The position numbers and the translations under genes are program-made. A stretch of 64,000 nucleotides of DNA, from assembly GCF_027474825.1 (NCBI RefSeq), contig NZ_CP107030.1, positions 372,001 through 436,000 on the forward strand, in the 5' to 3' direction. This document shows, piece by piece, positions 26,908 to 37,197 of the stretch. Position 1 is the stretch's first letter. Every line of letters begins with the position of its first letter. The notes beneath the pieces are model-generated. The model did not search any database. It was not told where the DNA came from and worked only from the letters and a program-made list of their open reading frames with translations. The DNA is from Maribacter halichondriae (GTDB taxonomy: Bacteria; Bacteroidota; Bacteroidia; Flavobacteriales; Flavobacteriaceae).

Positions 26908-29900
26908 TTAGTGTTTCACTATGACCCGTTTTGTAAACTGGTTCCCTTTTTCATCAATTGCCTTTAGTAGGTAAACTCCAGATTTAAGGTCTTGTACATC
27001 AATGGTGCTTTCCAGATTTGCCTTGGCTATTTTACGCACCGAGCGGCCGCTCATGTCGAAGATTTCCATACTACCCATCGTTACCGGTTTCTCAAAACTG
27101 ACGGAGACACGTTCACTGGCCGGATTAGGATAAACCTTTAGTGCGTTCAGCGGTCTTTTTCCAGCTAGGCCGTTTTCACCAACCTTGCTCACGACAAGGT
27201 TGTCATAGTGGGCCGACCCAGGTTCGTTACGGCCGAAGTTCGGGTAGATCCAGATATCGAGGGTCCTTACCCCCTCACTTACGGTTATCGTCTGCTCGTG
27301 GGTACTCCAACCTTGGCCGAAGCTATGGCCGATCTCCCAGGTGTTGGGCCTGCCGTTCTCCACTACCTCGATTCGCGCCTGCCCGTCAGTACTGTTGCCG
27401 TCGATACTGAAATAAAGTTCATCGCCTGCAGCGATTTCTTCCTTTGACAAGTCGATACTGATGACATATTTCGCCCAAGGTTCGTTATTGCCATTGTTGA
27501 CCAATTGAATGGCGCAGTCCGAACCGTTGGTGATATCCGATACGCCATTGGCGACATCCAATCCGGAACCGTATCTGCCTCCCCCAAGCGGTAAGCTCAG
27601 GTCTTCATTGGCCAAATCATCGGGGCAACCTGCAGGTATGGCCCTTCTCACCACAAGATTGTCGTAATGCGCAAATCCCGGGACATTATTCTTGAAATTC
27701 GGGTAGAGCCAGATATCTAGGCTCTGTAGCCCCTCCCGAACGGTAATCGTCTGTTCGTGGGTGCTCCAGCCTTGGCCAAAGTCATGGCCTATTTGCCAAG
27801 TGTTGGGCCGACCGTTCTCGACTACTTCGATTCGGGCCTGCCCGTTCGTACTGTTCCCGTCGATGCTGAAGTACAGCTCGTCACCTGCGGTGATCCCATT
27901 TTCGGCCAAGTCTATCTTTATCGCATACTTCGCCCAAGGTTCGTTCGTATCGTTGTTCACCAATTGTATGGCACATTCCGAGCCGTTTGTGACGTCCGAC
28001 ACTCCGTTCGCGGCATCAAGACCCGAACCGAAAGTACCCACCGGTAATAGAATGTCATCATCTTCATTGGCAAGAATATCGGGACAATCGGAGCCCTCCA
28101 CTTTTCGTACGATAAGGTTATCGTAGTGTGCCGATCCCGCTACGTTGCCCGCAAAGTTCGGATAGATCCAGATATCGAGCGTGGTGATGCCGTTGGGTAC
28201 GGTCATCGTCTGTTCATGCGTGCTCCAGCCAGCCCCGAAGGTATGGCCGATCTGCCAGGTGTTCGGCCTTCCGTTCTGCACCACCTCGATGCGTGCCGTA
28301 CCGTTGGTACTGTTACCATCGATACTGAAGAACAATCGGTCCCCGGCGGATATGCCTTTCTCAGCCAGGTCGATTTGTATCGAATACTTCGCCCAAGGTT
28401 GATCGGGGTCGCTATTGACCAATCGTATCGCACAGTCAGACCCATTGACGATGTCGGATACCCCTATGGCAGTATCGAGGCCCGAACCAAAGGTACCGGC
28501 AGGCAAGGATAAGTTTTCATTCTCGTTGGCCAATAAATCGGGACAACCTTCGGTCGGGCAGTCTTCGCTTTTCGCTGCATCGATGATGGTCCAACCGAAA
28601 TCATCGATCAGTTTTTGGCGGGCGGCTTCGCCCTGACAGTACTCACTATTGCCGCTATCAAAGACAACCCCATTTTGAAGCGTTACAAGGCTAGCCCAAC
28701 CTATTAAGATATTGTCATAATTTTCTGTAGATAAGAAAGAATTGGCAAACATTCCATTCATATTTGTAACACTGCTCACATTCCAATTGCCTATATCTTG
28801 GTTGAACACGCTATTGTAAAACATACCATCCATTGTCTTTACATTCGAAACATCCCATGCATGGATGTCTTGGTCAAATACCGAATTACCATTGAACATT
28901 GCGGTCATATTACTGACACTACTAACATCCCATCTGCCTATGTCTTGGTTGAATGTGCCGTTAGAAAACATATGGAGCATATTCCGAACGTTTTGAACAT
29001 TCCAATCACCGATATCTATATTGAATTCCTTGGCTCCGGTAAACATCCAATCCATGACATTAACCTGACTAACATCCCAATCATTGAAGGAACTATTGCC
29101 TACCAAAGAAGTACAACTTAAAAACATATAGGACATATCTTCGGTATTGGTTAAATCTGGTATATCGGTGGCTAAAACATCCATATTTCCGCAAAATGCG
29201 AACGCATTTCCCATGGAGGACCATCTAATAGATCCCCACTGATCAACTGATATTAACTTTTTTTGATCTCTGGTCTCCCCAAAACCTTCTTCAAAATAGA
29301 TTCTTGGAAACGCACCCGAAATTGAAACCTGGTAGGTCCCCGGCGTTTCGTAGGTATGGGTGATGTCCGTCGTAACCTCAGTATCAGAAGTGCCATCACC
29401 CCAATCCACAGAATAATTATAGGTCTCCCTTGGAAAAGTTGGTATGGTAATCTGATTGTCTTCCGAACTACCGGAATTATCAGTTTTCCAGGTAGAGACA
29501 AAGGGCTTTTCAATTACACAGTCCTCACTTTTTCCTTCATCGGTGATGGTCCAACCGAAATCATCGATCAGTTTTTGTCGGGCGGCTTCGCCTAGACAAT
29601 ATTGGCTGTTGCCACCATCAAAAACAAGATTATTTTGAAGTGATTGAACGCTCCAACCAACCAATGTATTATCATAATTTTCGACAGAAAGTTTAATACC
29701 TGAGAACATACTATTCATCTCTCTAACCTGTGCCATATTCCATTGACCCAAATCTTGGTCAAAGGCAGATGCTTGATTAAACAAATAATTCATATGCCTA
29801 ACATTCGATACATTCCAACTACTTATATCTTGATTAAAGGAATGCGCACCAGAAAACATTGATGTCATACCGATAACATTTGCCACATTCCATTTGGCTA

Positions 29901-32900
29901 GATTTTGGTTAAAAGATATAGCTCCATTGAACATATTGGTCATTGAGGATACCTCGGCGGTATTCCAACCAGAAATGTCTTGATTAAAAGAAGAAGCAGA
30001 AAGAAACATATCGGCCATTGTAGTGACATTGGAAACGTTCCAATTACCTATAGCTCCATTAAACGCTTCGGCATTTTCGAACATAGAATTCAATGTAATA
30101 ACATTATCTACTTCCCAACTATTGAGATTCATATTAAATGTGCTTGCCCTATTGAACATATCGTTCATGGTGACAACGTTACTGACGTTCCAATTTCCTA
30201 TATCTTGATTAAATTCACCAGCTGAATAAAATGCATATGACATATCAGTTATACCACTTGTATCCCACAAACCGACTGTAGCATTCCATATCAAATTTGA
30301 ACAAAAAGCAAAGGTCGTATCAAATGAAGTAACATGCGTAAGATTGGGTAAATCAGTTGCTTTGATATCCAAATTAGAACAGCCATTATAAGCCGAGTGG
30401 AATGAACCCCAAATATTATCACCCCATTGGTCCACGGTCAGAAGTTTTTCTCTATCGTTATTTGAAGACCATCCAAAATACATTCCCGGAAATTTTCCCG
30501 AAATCAAAACCTGATACGTTCCCGGTACTTCATAAGTATGTGTGATGTCTCCGGCAACCCCTCTATCAGAAGTACCATCTCCCCAGTTAACTGTGAAATC
30601 ATATATAAAATCAACGAAAGTAGCATTCCTGTAAGTTGGAATGGTAATCTGATTGTCTTCTGAAGTCCCGGGGTTGTCGGTTTTCCAGGTGGTGATAAAA
30701 GGTCTTTCAGTTTCGCAATCTTCACTTTTACCACCGTCGGTAATCGTCCAACCGAAATCATCGATCAACTTCTGCCGTGCGGCTTCGCCAAGGCAGTATT
30801 GGCTGTTGCCGCCATCAAAAGCAACTCCGCTTTGGAGTTGTTGTGTACTCCATACATTTAAAAGAACATCATAGTTCTCAGTAGACAACCCCGCATTTTT
30901 GAACATCCAAAACATATTCGTAACATTTGATACATTCCAATTAGAAATATCCTGATTGAATGAACCGGCGTCAACAAACATCTCTGACATAAAAACCACC
31001 TTCGATGTATCCCAATTTTCTAAATTTTGGTTAAAAACAACATTCTGGTCGAACATCCCTCCCATGTCAGCCACCTTGCTGACATCCCAGTCTCCAATAT
31101 CATGATTGAAAGGAGCTAGCCTGAACATGCCACTCATGTCAGTAACGTTCGAAACATCCCAATCACCGATATCTTGATCAAAAGGAGAAGTAGAAAACAT
31201 TTGATTCATCGATGTAACCTGGCTGACATTCCAATTACCAATATCTTGATTAAATCCTGAGAAGTTGAACATACTCCCCATATTGGTTACATTGCTAACG
31301 TCCCAATTGCCAATATCTTGATTAAACAAGCTGCATCCAAAAAACATAGAGCTCATATAGGTTATATTGCTCATATCCCAATCATTTAGCGAATTGTTAT
31401 AGACCAAGGATGAACAACCTCGGAACATATGACCTAATATAGTCAGTTCTGATATGTCTGGTAAATCAGTTGCGACAACATCTAGATTTGCGCATTGATC
31501 AAAGGCAGCATTTAAATCTGACCATAGTTGAGACCCCCATTGATTAACTTGCAATAATTTCAAATTATCTTTTTGTTCTCCGTTGATTATTCCAAAGCTC
31601 ACTGCCGGAAAAATCCCTGAAATTGATATCTCATAAATCCCAGGAATTGTGTAGGTATGGGTTATGTCTTTTGTAACATTATTATCTACACTACCATCCC
31701 CCCAATCGACCGTATAGTCGTAAGGACCACTAAAAATACTTCGAGATGTATGAATGGTTATTTGGTTGTCTTCTGAAATACCGGGGTTATCAGTTTTCCA
31801 AGTTGTTACAAAGGCAATGCTACTGTCTAAGGTTATATTGATAAGCTGTTGACAAGATTCAGAACTATTTCCGGCCACGTCGACAGTGCTCCATGTAATA
31901 GTTGTTGTACCCAAAGGAAATGGAGCCTCCAAATCTTGGCCATCGCTTCGGGTAGCCGAATATTGAAATTCTTCTTGACAATTGTCCGTTGCCGTCGGTG
32001 AGATAAGTTCTAAGGGAATACTATCACCGAATGGAATCGTATGGTCAATATCAGCGGGACAAATTATCGTCGGCGCCTCTTCATCTGAAACTATCACCAG
32101 TTGTGCACAACTCTCCGATGTATTACCTGCCTCATCGGTGGCGGTCCATGTTATGGTAGTTTCCCCGATTGGGAAGTGGTCGGTCAATTCTAAATTGTCA
32201 CTTCTTATTGCCTCAAAAATGAAGGTTTCAGACACATTATCGGTAGCTGTTGGCTCCGAAATAAGTGAAGTTGCTTCGCAAATTCCTTCTTCGTTGATTA
32301 GGTCAATATCAGCAGGACAGGTGATAATCGGTGCCTCGTTATCTTCGTTCGATTCAAGACTTCCAGGAGATCCGATATCCCCGGCGGTGCTGGTATATGT
32401 ATTGAAAAGGGGCGTTTCTTCTTCATTTGGTTCGGCACTGCTCAATGACCAACTGCCCCCTACGGTGTTGTCGAAATCCAAGGCGATTAAAAATATGGAC
32501 TTTGAATTGCTCGAAGCGGGCCAATCACCTCCAGCGTCATAAATGACTTGCTGAATGACATTCGCTTGTGAAACATTGTCTCCCTCATAACTCTCGAAAC
32601 TATCCCATATTCCTATAGAATCTCCCGTATTGTTCAAACCAGGCCAGTTGGCCACCGGAATTGCATCAACGACACCCCACGCCGCCTCAAATTCTTGAAG
32701 GGTCAGGTCATCATCAAATAAAATAACCGATTTTCCGGGTTGTAATATGCCCTCGGAAATATTTGCGGCATCTTGATCCGTATTGTTATTGTCATCAAGT
32801 ACATAGCCGGTCAAGTCGATCGCCTCGATGCTATTGTTATAAATTTCTATCCACTCCCCATTGCTTTCTGTAATGGGGTTGTACATGATTTCTGTAATAA

Positions 32901-32976
32901 TTAAATCCGGATTTTGACCGTAAACGGAAAAAGAAAAAAGAAGAATGAACAGCGCGGAAAAAGTAAAATTTCTCAT
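26908..32976 (-). CDS. T9SS-secreted BspA-repeat surface protein with LTD, HYR, PKD and jelly-roll-like domains
   Basis: 2022 residues. Signal peptide (1-20), lamin-tail domain (about 25-175), two HYR domains (about 215-385), then three cassettes, each a PKD domain (about 392-472, 762-832, 1162-1238) plus a block of DUF285/BspA repeats (FNQDIGNWNVSNVTNM..), each ending in a near-identical EAARQKLIDDFGWTI segment. Three repeats of about 150 residues (1475-1932; TLDIWIYPNF, AHYDNLVV) look like carbohydrate-binding jelly rolls. Last comes a T9SS type A sorting domain (NPASERVSVSF..FTKRVIVKH). It is probably exported by the Por system and attached at the surface as an adhesin or glycan binder. 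Confidence 0.9.
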   Translation of the reverse strand: MRNFTFSALFILLFSFSVYGQNPDLIITEIMYNPITESNGEWIEIYNNSIEAIDLTGYVLDDNNNTDQDAANISEGILQPGKSVILFDDDLTLQEFEAAWGVVDAIPVANWPGLNNTGDSIGIWDSFESYEGDNVSQANVIQQVIYDAGGDWPASSNSKSIFLIALDFDNTVGGSWSLSSAEPNEEETPLFNTYTSTAGDIGSPGSLESNEDNEAPIITCPADIDLINEEGICEATSLISEPTATDNVSETFIFEAIRSDNLELTDHFPIGETTITWTATDEAGNTSESCAQLVIVSDEEAPTIICPADIDHTIPFGDSIPLELISPTATDNCQEEFQYSATRSDGQDLEAPFPLGTTTITWSTVDVAGNSSESCQQLINITLDSSIAFVTTWKTDNPGISEDNQITIHTSRSIFSGPYDYTVDWGDGSVDNNVTKDITHTYTIPGIYEISISGIFPAVSFGIINGEQKDNLKLLQVNQWGSQLWSDLNAAFDQCANLDVVATDLPDISELTILGHMFRGCSSLVYNNSLNDWDMSNITYMSSMFFGCSLFNQDIGNWDVSNVTNMGSMFNFSGFNQDIGNWNVSQVTSMNQMFSTSPFDQDIGDWDVSNVTDMSGMFRLAPFNHDIGDWDVSKVADMGGMFDQNVVFNQNLENWDTSKVVFMSEMFVDAGSFNQDISNWNVSNVTNMFWMFKNAGLSTENYDVLLNVWSTQQLQSGVAFDGGNSQYCLGEAARQKLIDDFGWTITDGGKSEDCETERPFITTWKTDNPGTSEDNQITIPTYRNATFVDFIYDFTVNWGDGTSDRGVAGDITHTYEVPGTYQVLISGKFPGMYFGWSSNNDREKLLTVDQWGDNIWGSFHSAYNGCSNLDIKATDLPNLTHVTSFDTTFAFCSNLIWNATVGLWDTSGITDMSYAFYSAGEFNQDIGNWNVSNVVTMNDMFNRASTFNMNLNSWEVDNVITLNSMFENAEAFNGAIGNWNVSNVTTMADMFLSASSFNQDISGWNTAEVSSMTNMFNGAISFNQNLAKWNVANVIGMTSMFSGAHSFNQDISSWNVSNVRHMNYLFNQASAFDQDLGQWNMAQVREMNSMFSGIKLSVENYDNTLVGWSVQSLQNNLVFDGGNSQYCLGEAARQKLIDDFGWTITDEGKSEDCVIEKPFVSTWKTDNSGSSEDNQITIPTFPRETYNYSVDWGDGTSDTEVTTDITHTYETPGTYQVSISGAFPRIYFEEGFGETRDQKKLISVDQWGSIRWSSMGNAFAFCGNMDVLATDIPDLTNTEDMSYMFLSCTSLVGNSSFNDWDVSQVNVMDWMFTGAKEFNIDIGDWNVQNVRNMLHMFSNGTFNQDIGRWDVSSVSNMTAMFNGNSVFDQDIHAWDVSNVKTMDGMFYNSVFNQDIGNWNVSSVTNMNGMFANSFLSTENYDNILIGWASLVTLQNGVVFDSGNSEYCQGEAARQKLIDDFGWTIIDAAKSEDCPTEGCPDLLANENENLSLPAGTFGSGLDTAIGVSDIVNGSDCAIRLVNSDPDQPWAKYSIQIDLAEKGISAGDRLFFSIDGNSTNGTARIEVVQNGRPNTWQIGHTFGAGWSTHEQTMTVPNGITTLDIWIYPNFAGNVAGSAHYDNLIVRKVEGSDCPDILANEDDDILLPVGTFGSGLDAANGVSDVTNGSECAIQLVNNDTNEPWAKYAIKIDLAENGITAGDELYFSIDGNSTNGQARIEVVENGRPNTWQIGHDFGQGWSTHEQTITVREGLQSLDIWLYPNFKNNVPGFAHYDNLVVRRAIPAGCPDDLANEDLSLPLGGGRYGSGLDVANGVSDITNGSDCAIQLVNNGNNEPWAKYVISIDLSKEEIAAGDELYFSIDGNSTDGQARIEVVENGRPNTWEIGHSFGQGWSTHEQTITVSEGVRTLDIWIYPNFGRNEPGSAHYDNLVVSKVGENGLAGKRPLNALKVYPNPASERVSVSFEKPVTMGSMEIFDMSGRSVRKIAKANLESTIDVQDLKSGVYLLKAIDEKGNQFTKRVIVKH
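27180..28560 (-). repeat. Three tandem domain-coding repeats of about 460 bp
   Basis: Units near 28560-28100, 28100-27640 and 27640-27180 encode the same 150-residue domain and share long stretches of DNA. The region is visibly more GC-rich than the BspA-repeat part of the same gene. A fourth related copy begins at the right window edge. Confidence 0.8.
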
Positions 32977-33325
32977 AATGGTTAGGTTTATAGTTATTTA
33001 ATCAAATTCGAGTACCGACCTGTGATTGAATCGAAGGACCGAATTAAATATTTATGTGATACTAACAAATATCCTATAATGGGTATTTTATCGATCATCG
33101 GCCTGTAGGTAGCCTTTACAAAGAATTGGGAAATTGTAAACTGAATCGCATGATGAAACTAGAGCATCTCATCAAAAACACTAAATTTATGTTGTGAGTC
33201 AAGACAAGAATGTTGTGAAATGTTAAAATTATTTGGTCAAAGCTACTTTTTTTGTAAGAAAAAAGTGCCAAAACAGAATAATGAAATCCGAATCAAGAGA
33301 TGATTTAGTCGTATTGGAGAAGTAG
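32977..33325. other. AT-rich intergenic region without a gene
   Basis: Holds the leader and promoter region of the divergent-reading surface gene at left and the 3' side of the acyltransferase gene at right. An ACTTTTTT/AAAAAAGT hairpin lies at 33245-33266. I see no coding frame and no clear promoter. Confidence 0.4.
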
Positions 33326-33862
33326 CTAACTATACGCTGGCACTTTGCCAACCACACCTTTAAAGAACGACATATAAGTTTTGAAATCATCCTCTTTATT
33401 ATCGGTCGGAAAATGAGGTTCGGAAAACTTTATCTCTTTCTTACCATAGTCAAAAGCGACCATGACAATGGGTACGTTAGCTGCCTTGGCGATGTAGTAG
33501 AAGCCCGTTTTCCATTGTGTCACTTTTTTACGCGTACCCTCTGGCGATAGTGCCAACCTAAATTCTTTGCGTTCGTTAAAAATTTTGGCAATGGCGGAAA
33601 CCGTGTCGCTATTCTTACTACGATCTATGGGTGCGCCGCCCATCCACCTGAAATACCATCCGAAAGGGAACTTGAAAAGGCTTTTTTTGCAATGAAATTG
33701 ATTTGCTCGTTGCAGACCCGACGGATCAATAGTCCCAAAAAAGAAATCGACCCAACTGGTATGGGGCACTACGATAAAGATACATTTATCTAAATCGGGA
33801 AAGGATCCTACCAATTTCCAACCCAAAATCTTGAAGTAAATAAATCTAGCAAGGCTTTGCAT
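33326..33862 (-). CDS. PlsC-like acyltransferase
   Basis: 178 residues, a compact member of the lysophosphatidate acyltransferase superfamily. The catalytic H-X4-D motif is HTSWVD near 34-39; the acyl-acceptor motif is LSPEGTRKK, followed by KTGFYYIAKAANVPIVMV. It would transfer a fatty acyl chain to a lysophospholipid-type acceptor at the inner membrane. At about 180 residues it is shorter than classic PlsC, as is common for this flavobacterial group. It follows kdnB on the same strand, so an envelope lipid role is plausible but not shown. Confidence 0.8.
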   Translation of the reverse strand: MQSLARFIYFKILGWKLVGSFPDLDKCIFIVVPHTSWVDFFFGTIDPSGLQRANQFHCKKSLFKFPFGWYFRWMGGAPIDRSKNSDTVSAIAKIFNERKEFRLALSPEGTRKKVTQWKTGFYYIAKAANVPIVMVAFDYGKKEIKFSEPHFPTDNKEDDFKTYMSFFKGVVGKVPAYS

Positions 33863-33910
33863 GGCATCGAATTACTGAGAATCATTAGGTAGTTCTAGAC
33901 TTTAGCCTTT

Positions 33911-33930
33911 GCTGAGCGCAGCCGAAGTGC
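33911..33930. repeat. Possible remnant of an interspersed repeat
   Basis: GCTGAGCGCAGCCGAAGTGC resembles the common 'ctgagcgcagtcgaag' intergenic element. A single copy is visible, so this is tentative. Confidence 0.3.
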
Positions 33931-33951
33931 TCTAACAGACAGTAGAAAAAA

Positions 33952-35079
33952 CTAAATTTTTTGATAGATGGATTTCAATTTGGCGGGGGTCATCGTTTTC
34001 TGCCAATCTTTACCCAAAGCATTTTCCCATAACGGCTCCATGTTCAATGAAACATTTATCATGGTATCGAAATCAGCTTCGCTCAAATTGGCGCAAACAT
34101 TCTTAGGAAGTGTAACTTCGTGTTTTTCGAGCATGGTTTTAAAAAGTGCGACCCCCTCGGGGTAAAACTCCTCTAAATGTTGAAATACCAGACAATTACC
34201 TATCCCGTGTTTTACACCCAGTAAATAACCCAGACCATAGCTCATGGCATGGGCAACACCGACCTGGGAGTAGGCAATGCTCATACCGCCATGCCAAGAA
34301 GCCATCATCAATTTATCACGGGATTCAGAATGTGACAGGTCTTCTAAAAAAACTTCTTTGCATAGCTCCAGTGCCTTTTCGCCATAACTTTGACTAAAAG
34401 CGTTCAAATAAGTGCCATTGAGTGATTCGATACAATGGATATAACAATCCATTCCGGTATAGAACCATTGCTCTTTGTCGACGCCTTTGGTCAGTTCGGG
34501 GTCCAGCACAACTTGATCAAACGTGGTGTAGTCAGAATTGATTCCCAATTTTCTTTCTGGTCCCAACAGCACCGTAGTACGGGATACTTCTGCACCGGTT
34601 CCACTAATGGTCGGTATGCCTACATGATATATCGACGGTCTATGCACCAGGTCCCAGCCTTGATAGTCCGATGCTACTCCTTTATTGGTCAGCAATATGG
34701 CCACTGCTTTGGCCAAATCCAATAACGTACCACCACCAATACCTACGATACCGGATGGAAGCTCAGAAAACTCCTTTTTGATACGATTTACCAAGACATC
34801 CACTTGTGTCGTCTTGGGTTCTTCATCCGCAGAGATGAAAATAATTTGATCGTTGAATATTAAAGGGACTCTTTCAGCAAGCTCGGTCCCTTCGAAAACA
34901 TCGTCCACCAAAAATATGATGGGTGCTTCGGAGTGACTTCTTTTCGGCATCAAAATCTCTCCCAAGTGATCAAAACTTCCCGAACCGAACACCACTCTGG
35001 GAACCATAGGAAAATTTCGGTACTGCCGCGTTTTCAGAGCCGAAACGTTTTTTATATCCATATCTTTTTTTGTATGCAT
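33952..35079 (-). CDS. kdnB: 3-deoxy-D-manno-octulosonate 8-oxidase (Kdo 8-oxidase)
   Basis: 375 residues, an iron-dependent alcohol dehydrogenase fold. It has GIGGGTLLDLAKAV (dinucleotide), GIPTISGTGAEVSRT, and metal-site segments GMDCYIHCIES and VAHAMSYGLGYLLGVKHG. The segments SDYQGWDLV and YTGMDxYIHCIE are characteristic of KdnB of Shewanella, which oxidises C8 of Kdo before amination to 8-amino-Kdo. kdsB lies two genes upstream in the same run, which supports the call. The aminotransferase KdnA is not in this window. An internal start (MDIKNVSALK, 35061) is also possible. Confidence 0.85.
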   Translation of the reverse strand: MHTKKDMDIKNVSALKTRQYRNFPMVPRVVFGSGSFDHLGEILMPKRSHSEAPIIFLVDDVFEGTELAERVPLIFNDQIIFISADEEPKTTQVDVLVNRIKKEFSELPSGIVGIGGGTLLDLAKAVAILLTNKGVASDYQGWDLVHRPSIYHVGIPTISGTGAEVSRTTVLLGPERKLGINSDYTTFDQVVLDPELTKGVDKEQWFYTGMDCYIHCIESLNGTYLNAFSQSYGEKALELCKEVFLEDLSHSESRDKLMMASWHGGMSIAYSQVGVAHAMSYGLGYLLGVKHGIGNCLVFQHLEEFYPEGVALFKTMLEKHEVTLPKNVCANLSEADFDTMINVSLNMEPLWENALGKDWQKTMTPAKLKSIYQKI

Positions 35080-35087
35080 AATCTGAA

Positions 35088-35786
35088 TTACAAGTACTTC
35101 AAAATATTCGATAACTTATTTAATGTCAGATATTTATTGTTATCTTCCTCGACCGTTACTTCTTCATGTTTCCATGTCGTATGAAAAGGAATATGAACCG
35201 CTTTGGCGCCAATATTTACAATAGGCAGAACATCCGATTTAAGTGAATTTCCGATCATTAAAAATTCCTTCACACCTATCTCCAAATGTTCGAGCAAATT
35301 TAGATAGTTTTCTTCTTTCTTATCGCTCAATACCTCAACATGATGAAAATAAGTAGACAAACTCGACCTATCCAGCTTGCGTTCTTGGTCAAGAAGATCA
35401 CCTTTGGTCAAGACGATCAACCGGTATTTATCTTTTAGCACTTCCAACACTTCTTTCACACCCTCAAGAAGTTCTACCGGATGAGCGATCATCTTTTTAC
35501 CCAGATTCAAAATGTCATGAATCGTTGCTTGGGAAATCGTATTATTTGATATTTCAAGGGCAGATTCGACCATAGAAAGCATAAAACCTTTGATTCCGTA
35601 GCCGTAAAGCTCTAGATTCTTCATTTCCATTTTGAAGAGCTCTTGATCAATCTTGTTCTTGGTTTCATAACCTTCGAGTAAATCAGCAAATTGTTCCTCC
35701 GCCTCCCTAAAATAAGTTTCGTTTACCCATAGCGTATCATCGGCATCAAAGCCTATGACCTTAATGTTGCTAAAATCTATTTCCAT
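35088..35786 (-). CDS. HAD-family hydrolase (HAD-IA type)
   Basis: 232 residues. Motif I FDADDTLW (nucleophile Asp), motif II VLTKGD, motif III SDKKEEN and motif IV GNSLKSD are all present, with a helical cap between motifs I and II, as in small phosphatases such as pyrimidine nucleotidases. It is unlike KdsC, which has no cap and a different motif I context. It overlaps the end of kdsB by 10 bp and precedes kdnB by 8 bp, so a role in the Kdo sugar route is possible, but this is only an inference from context. Confidence 0.78.
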   Translation of the reverse strand: MEIDFSNIKVIGFDADDTLWVNETYFREAEEQFADLLEGYETKNKIDQELFKMEMKNLELYGYGIKGFMLSMVESALEISNNTISQATIHDILNLGKKMIAHPVELLEGVKEVLEVLKDKYRLIVLTKGDLLDQERKLDRSSLSTYFHHVEVLSDKKEENYLNLLEHLEIGVKEFLMIGNSLKSDVLPIVNIGAKAVHIPFHTTWKHEEVTVEEDNNKYLTLNKLSNILKYL

Positions 35787-36505
35787 GCTTCTTGCGCCCT
35801 TTTTAGGTCTTCAGGTGTATCTATCTCTATTCCTGATACGTTTGTTTCCACCATTTTTATCTTCTTTCCATATTCCAAATAACGAATGGCCTCTATTTTT
35901 TCGGTGGCCTCTAAAGACAGCATAGGCAGTCTTTGAAAGTCCATCAAAGCACTTTTTCTAAAGGCATAAATCCCCTTATGCTTATAATACTTAGCCTCGA
36001 TTTCAGTAGACCTTGGATAGGGAATTGGTGAACGCGAAAAGTATAAGGCAAAATTGCGATTGTCCACAATGACCTTTACGGTATTCGGATTTGAAATTTC
36101 CTCCTCGTCCGTAATGTGTACCATTAAGGACGCCAGGTCTATTTCTTGATCAATATCACTTCGAAACACCTCTAAAACAGCCGCAAGACTAGTGCGCTCG
36201 GTAAAAGGCTCATCGCCCTGTACATTGACTATGATATCGACATCAATATCGGCAACGGCCTCTGCGATACGGTCACTGCCGCAATCGTGCTCTTTTAGAC
36301 TCATTATCACCTTACCGCCAGCCTCAGCAATGGCATCATAGATTACCGGGCTATCCGTCACAACGAACACCTCGTCAAATAACTCTGTTCGCACCGCCGC
36401 TTCATAGGTTCTGACGATAACAGGTTTACCTGATAGGTCTTGCATTAATTTTGCAGGAAATCGAGATGCGGCGTATCGCGCCGGAATCATAGCTATAATT
36501 TTCAC
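35777..36505 (-). CDS. kdsB: CMP-Kdo synthetase (KdsB)
   Basis: 242 residues. Transfers CMP from CTP to Kdo (or 8-amino-Kdo), activating it for LPS assembly. Nucleotidyltransferase signature [16 protein letters not shown], plus the family markers [20 protein letters not shown] and [10 protein letters not shown]. With kdnB close by, the natural substrate may be the 8-amino sugar, as in Shewanella, but residues deciding this cannot be read here. Overlaps the HAD gene by 10 bp. Confidence 0.93.
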   Translation of the reverse strand: MKIIAMIPARYAASRFPAKLMQDLSGKPVIVRTYEAAVRTELFDEVFVVTDSPVIYDAIAEAGGKVIMSLKEHDCGSDRIAEAVADIDVDIIVNVQGDEPFTERTSLAAVLEVFRSDIDQEIDLASLMVHITDEEEISNPNTVKVIVDNRNFALYFSRSPIPYPRSTEIEAKYYKHKGIYAFRKSALMDFQRLPMLSLEATEKIEAIRYLEYGKKIKMVETNVSGIEIDTPEDLKRAQEAWK

Positions 36506-36523
36506 TTGCTGAATGGATAAAGG

Positions 36524-37093
36524 TTAGGTTTTTGCCTTGGGCCTTAATTTTCTATAAATCATAAAAATGAAAACAAGAATAATGATGACCATGATGACGG
36601 CCAATATCGGTGCAAAAATAGATGCGGTCGTTACCGCTATGGCAGTACCTGTTTCAACAGTCGACACTAGAGGGTTTGCCAAACCGCCTGTTGTTGCAGT
36701 AGATGTTAATCGGCTCGCCGCCCCCGCTCCTTTAATGGCGGTAGCTGTTCCGCCACCCGCAATTATGGCCAAAGACCAGGTCACAACGGGATCCAAGTTG
36801 GCCACGGTAGAGACCATGACGGCAGTACCGGCAATGGCAGCCAAGGGTACGGCAAAACTATCCAGCAAATTGTCGACCCAAGGAATAAAATAAGCAAAAA
36901 TCTCAACAACGGTCGCTACCCCAAGGGTAATTACAGCGGCGAGACTGCCGATCCATTGCCAGCTATCGTTCAATTCCCATACATCAAAATAGGCCGCTAA
37001 ACTCAGGGCAAATAGGGGAAGAAAAACCCGAAAGCCCACAGAAGCCGCAAGACCTACGCCCAAGAAAACACTTATGATGGTTTCTGATGTCAT
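36524..37093 (-). CDS. DUF4126 membrane protein
   Basis: 189 residues, strongly hydrophobic with about five membrane segments rich in Gly and Ala (IAGGGTATAIKGAGAASRLTS is characteristic) and a basic C-terminus (YRKLRPKAKT). This matches the DUF4126 family, whose function is unknown. It lies 18 bp upstream of kdsB in the same direction. Confidence 0.8.
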   Translation of the reverse strand: MTSETIISVFLGVGLAASVGFRVFLPLFALSLAAYFDVWELNDSWQWIGSLAAVITLGVATVVEIFAYFIPWVDNLLDSFAVPLAAIAGTAVMVSTVANLDPVVTWSLAIIAGGGTATAIKGAGAASRLTSTATTGGLANPLVSTVETGTAIAVTTASIFAPILAVIMVIIILVFIFMIYRKLRPKAKT

Positions 37094-37197
37094 GTATTGG
37101 CAAAGTTCAAGTGCAAGTTCAAATACAAAAACAGTTCCAAAGAGCAGAAAATTTCCCTAATGTGCATTTGACTCCCATTATTTCCCACGAATTTAAC

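Noticed and set aside
28690..31430. Regularly spaced DNA repeats suggesting a CRISPR array
   Set aside because: The spacing follows BspA protein repeats within one long open frame, and the 'repeats' vary in codons.
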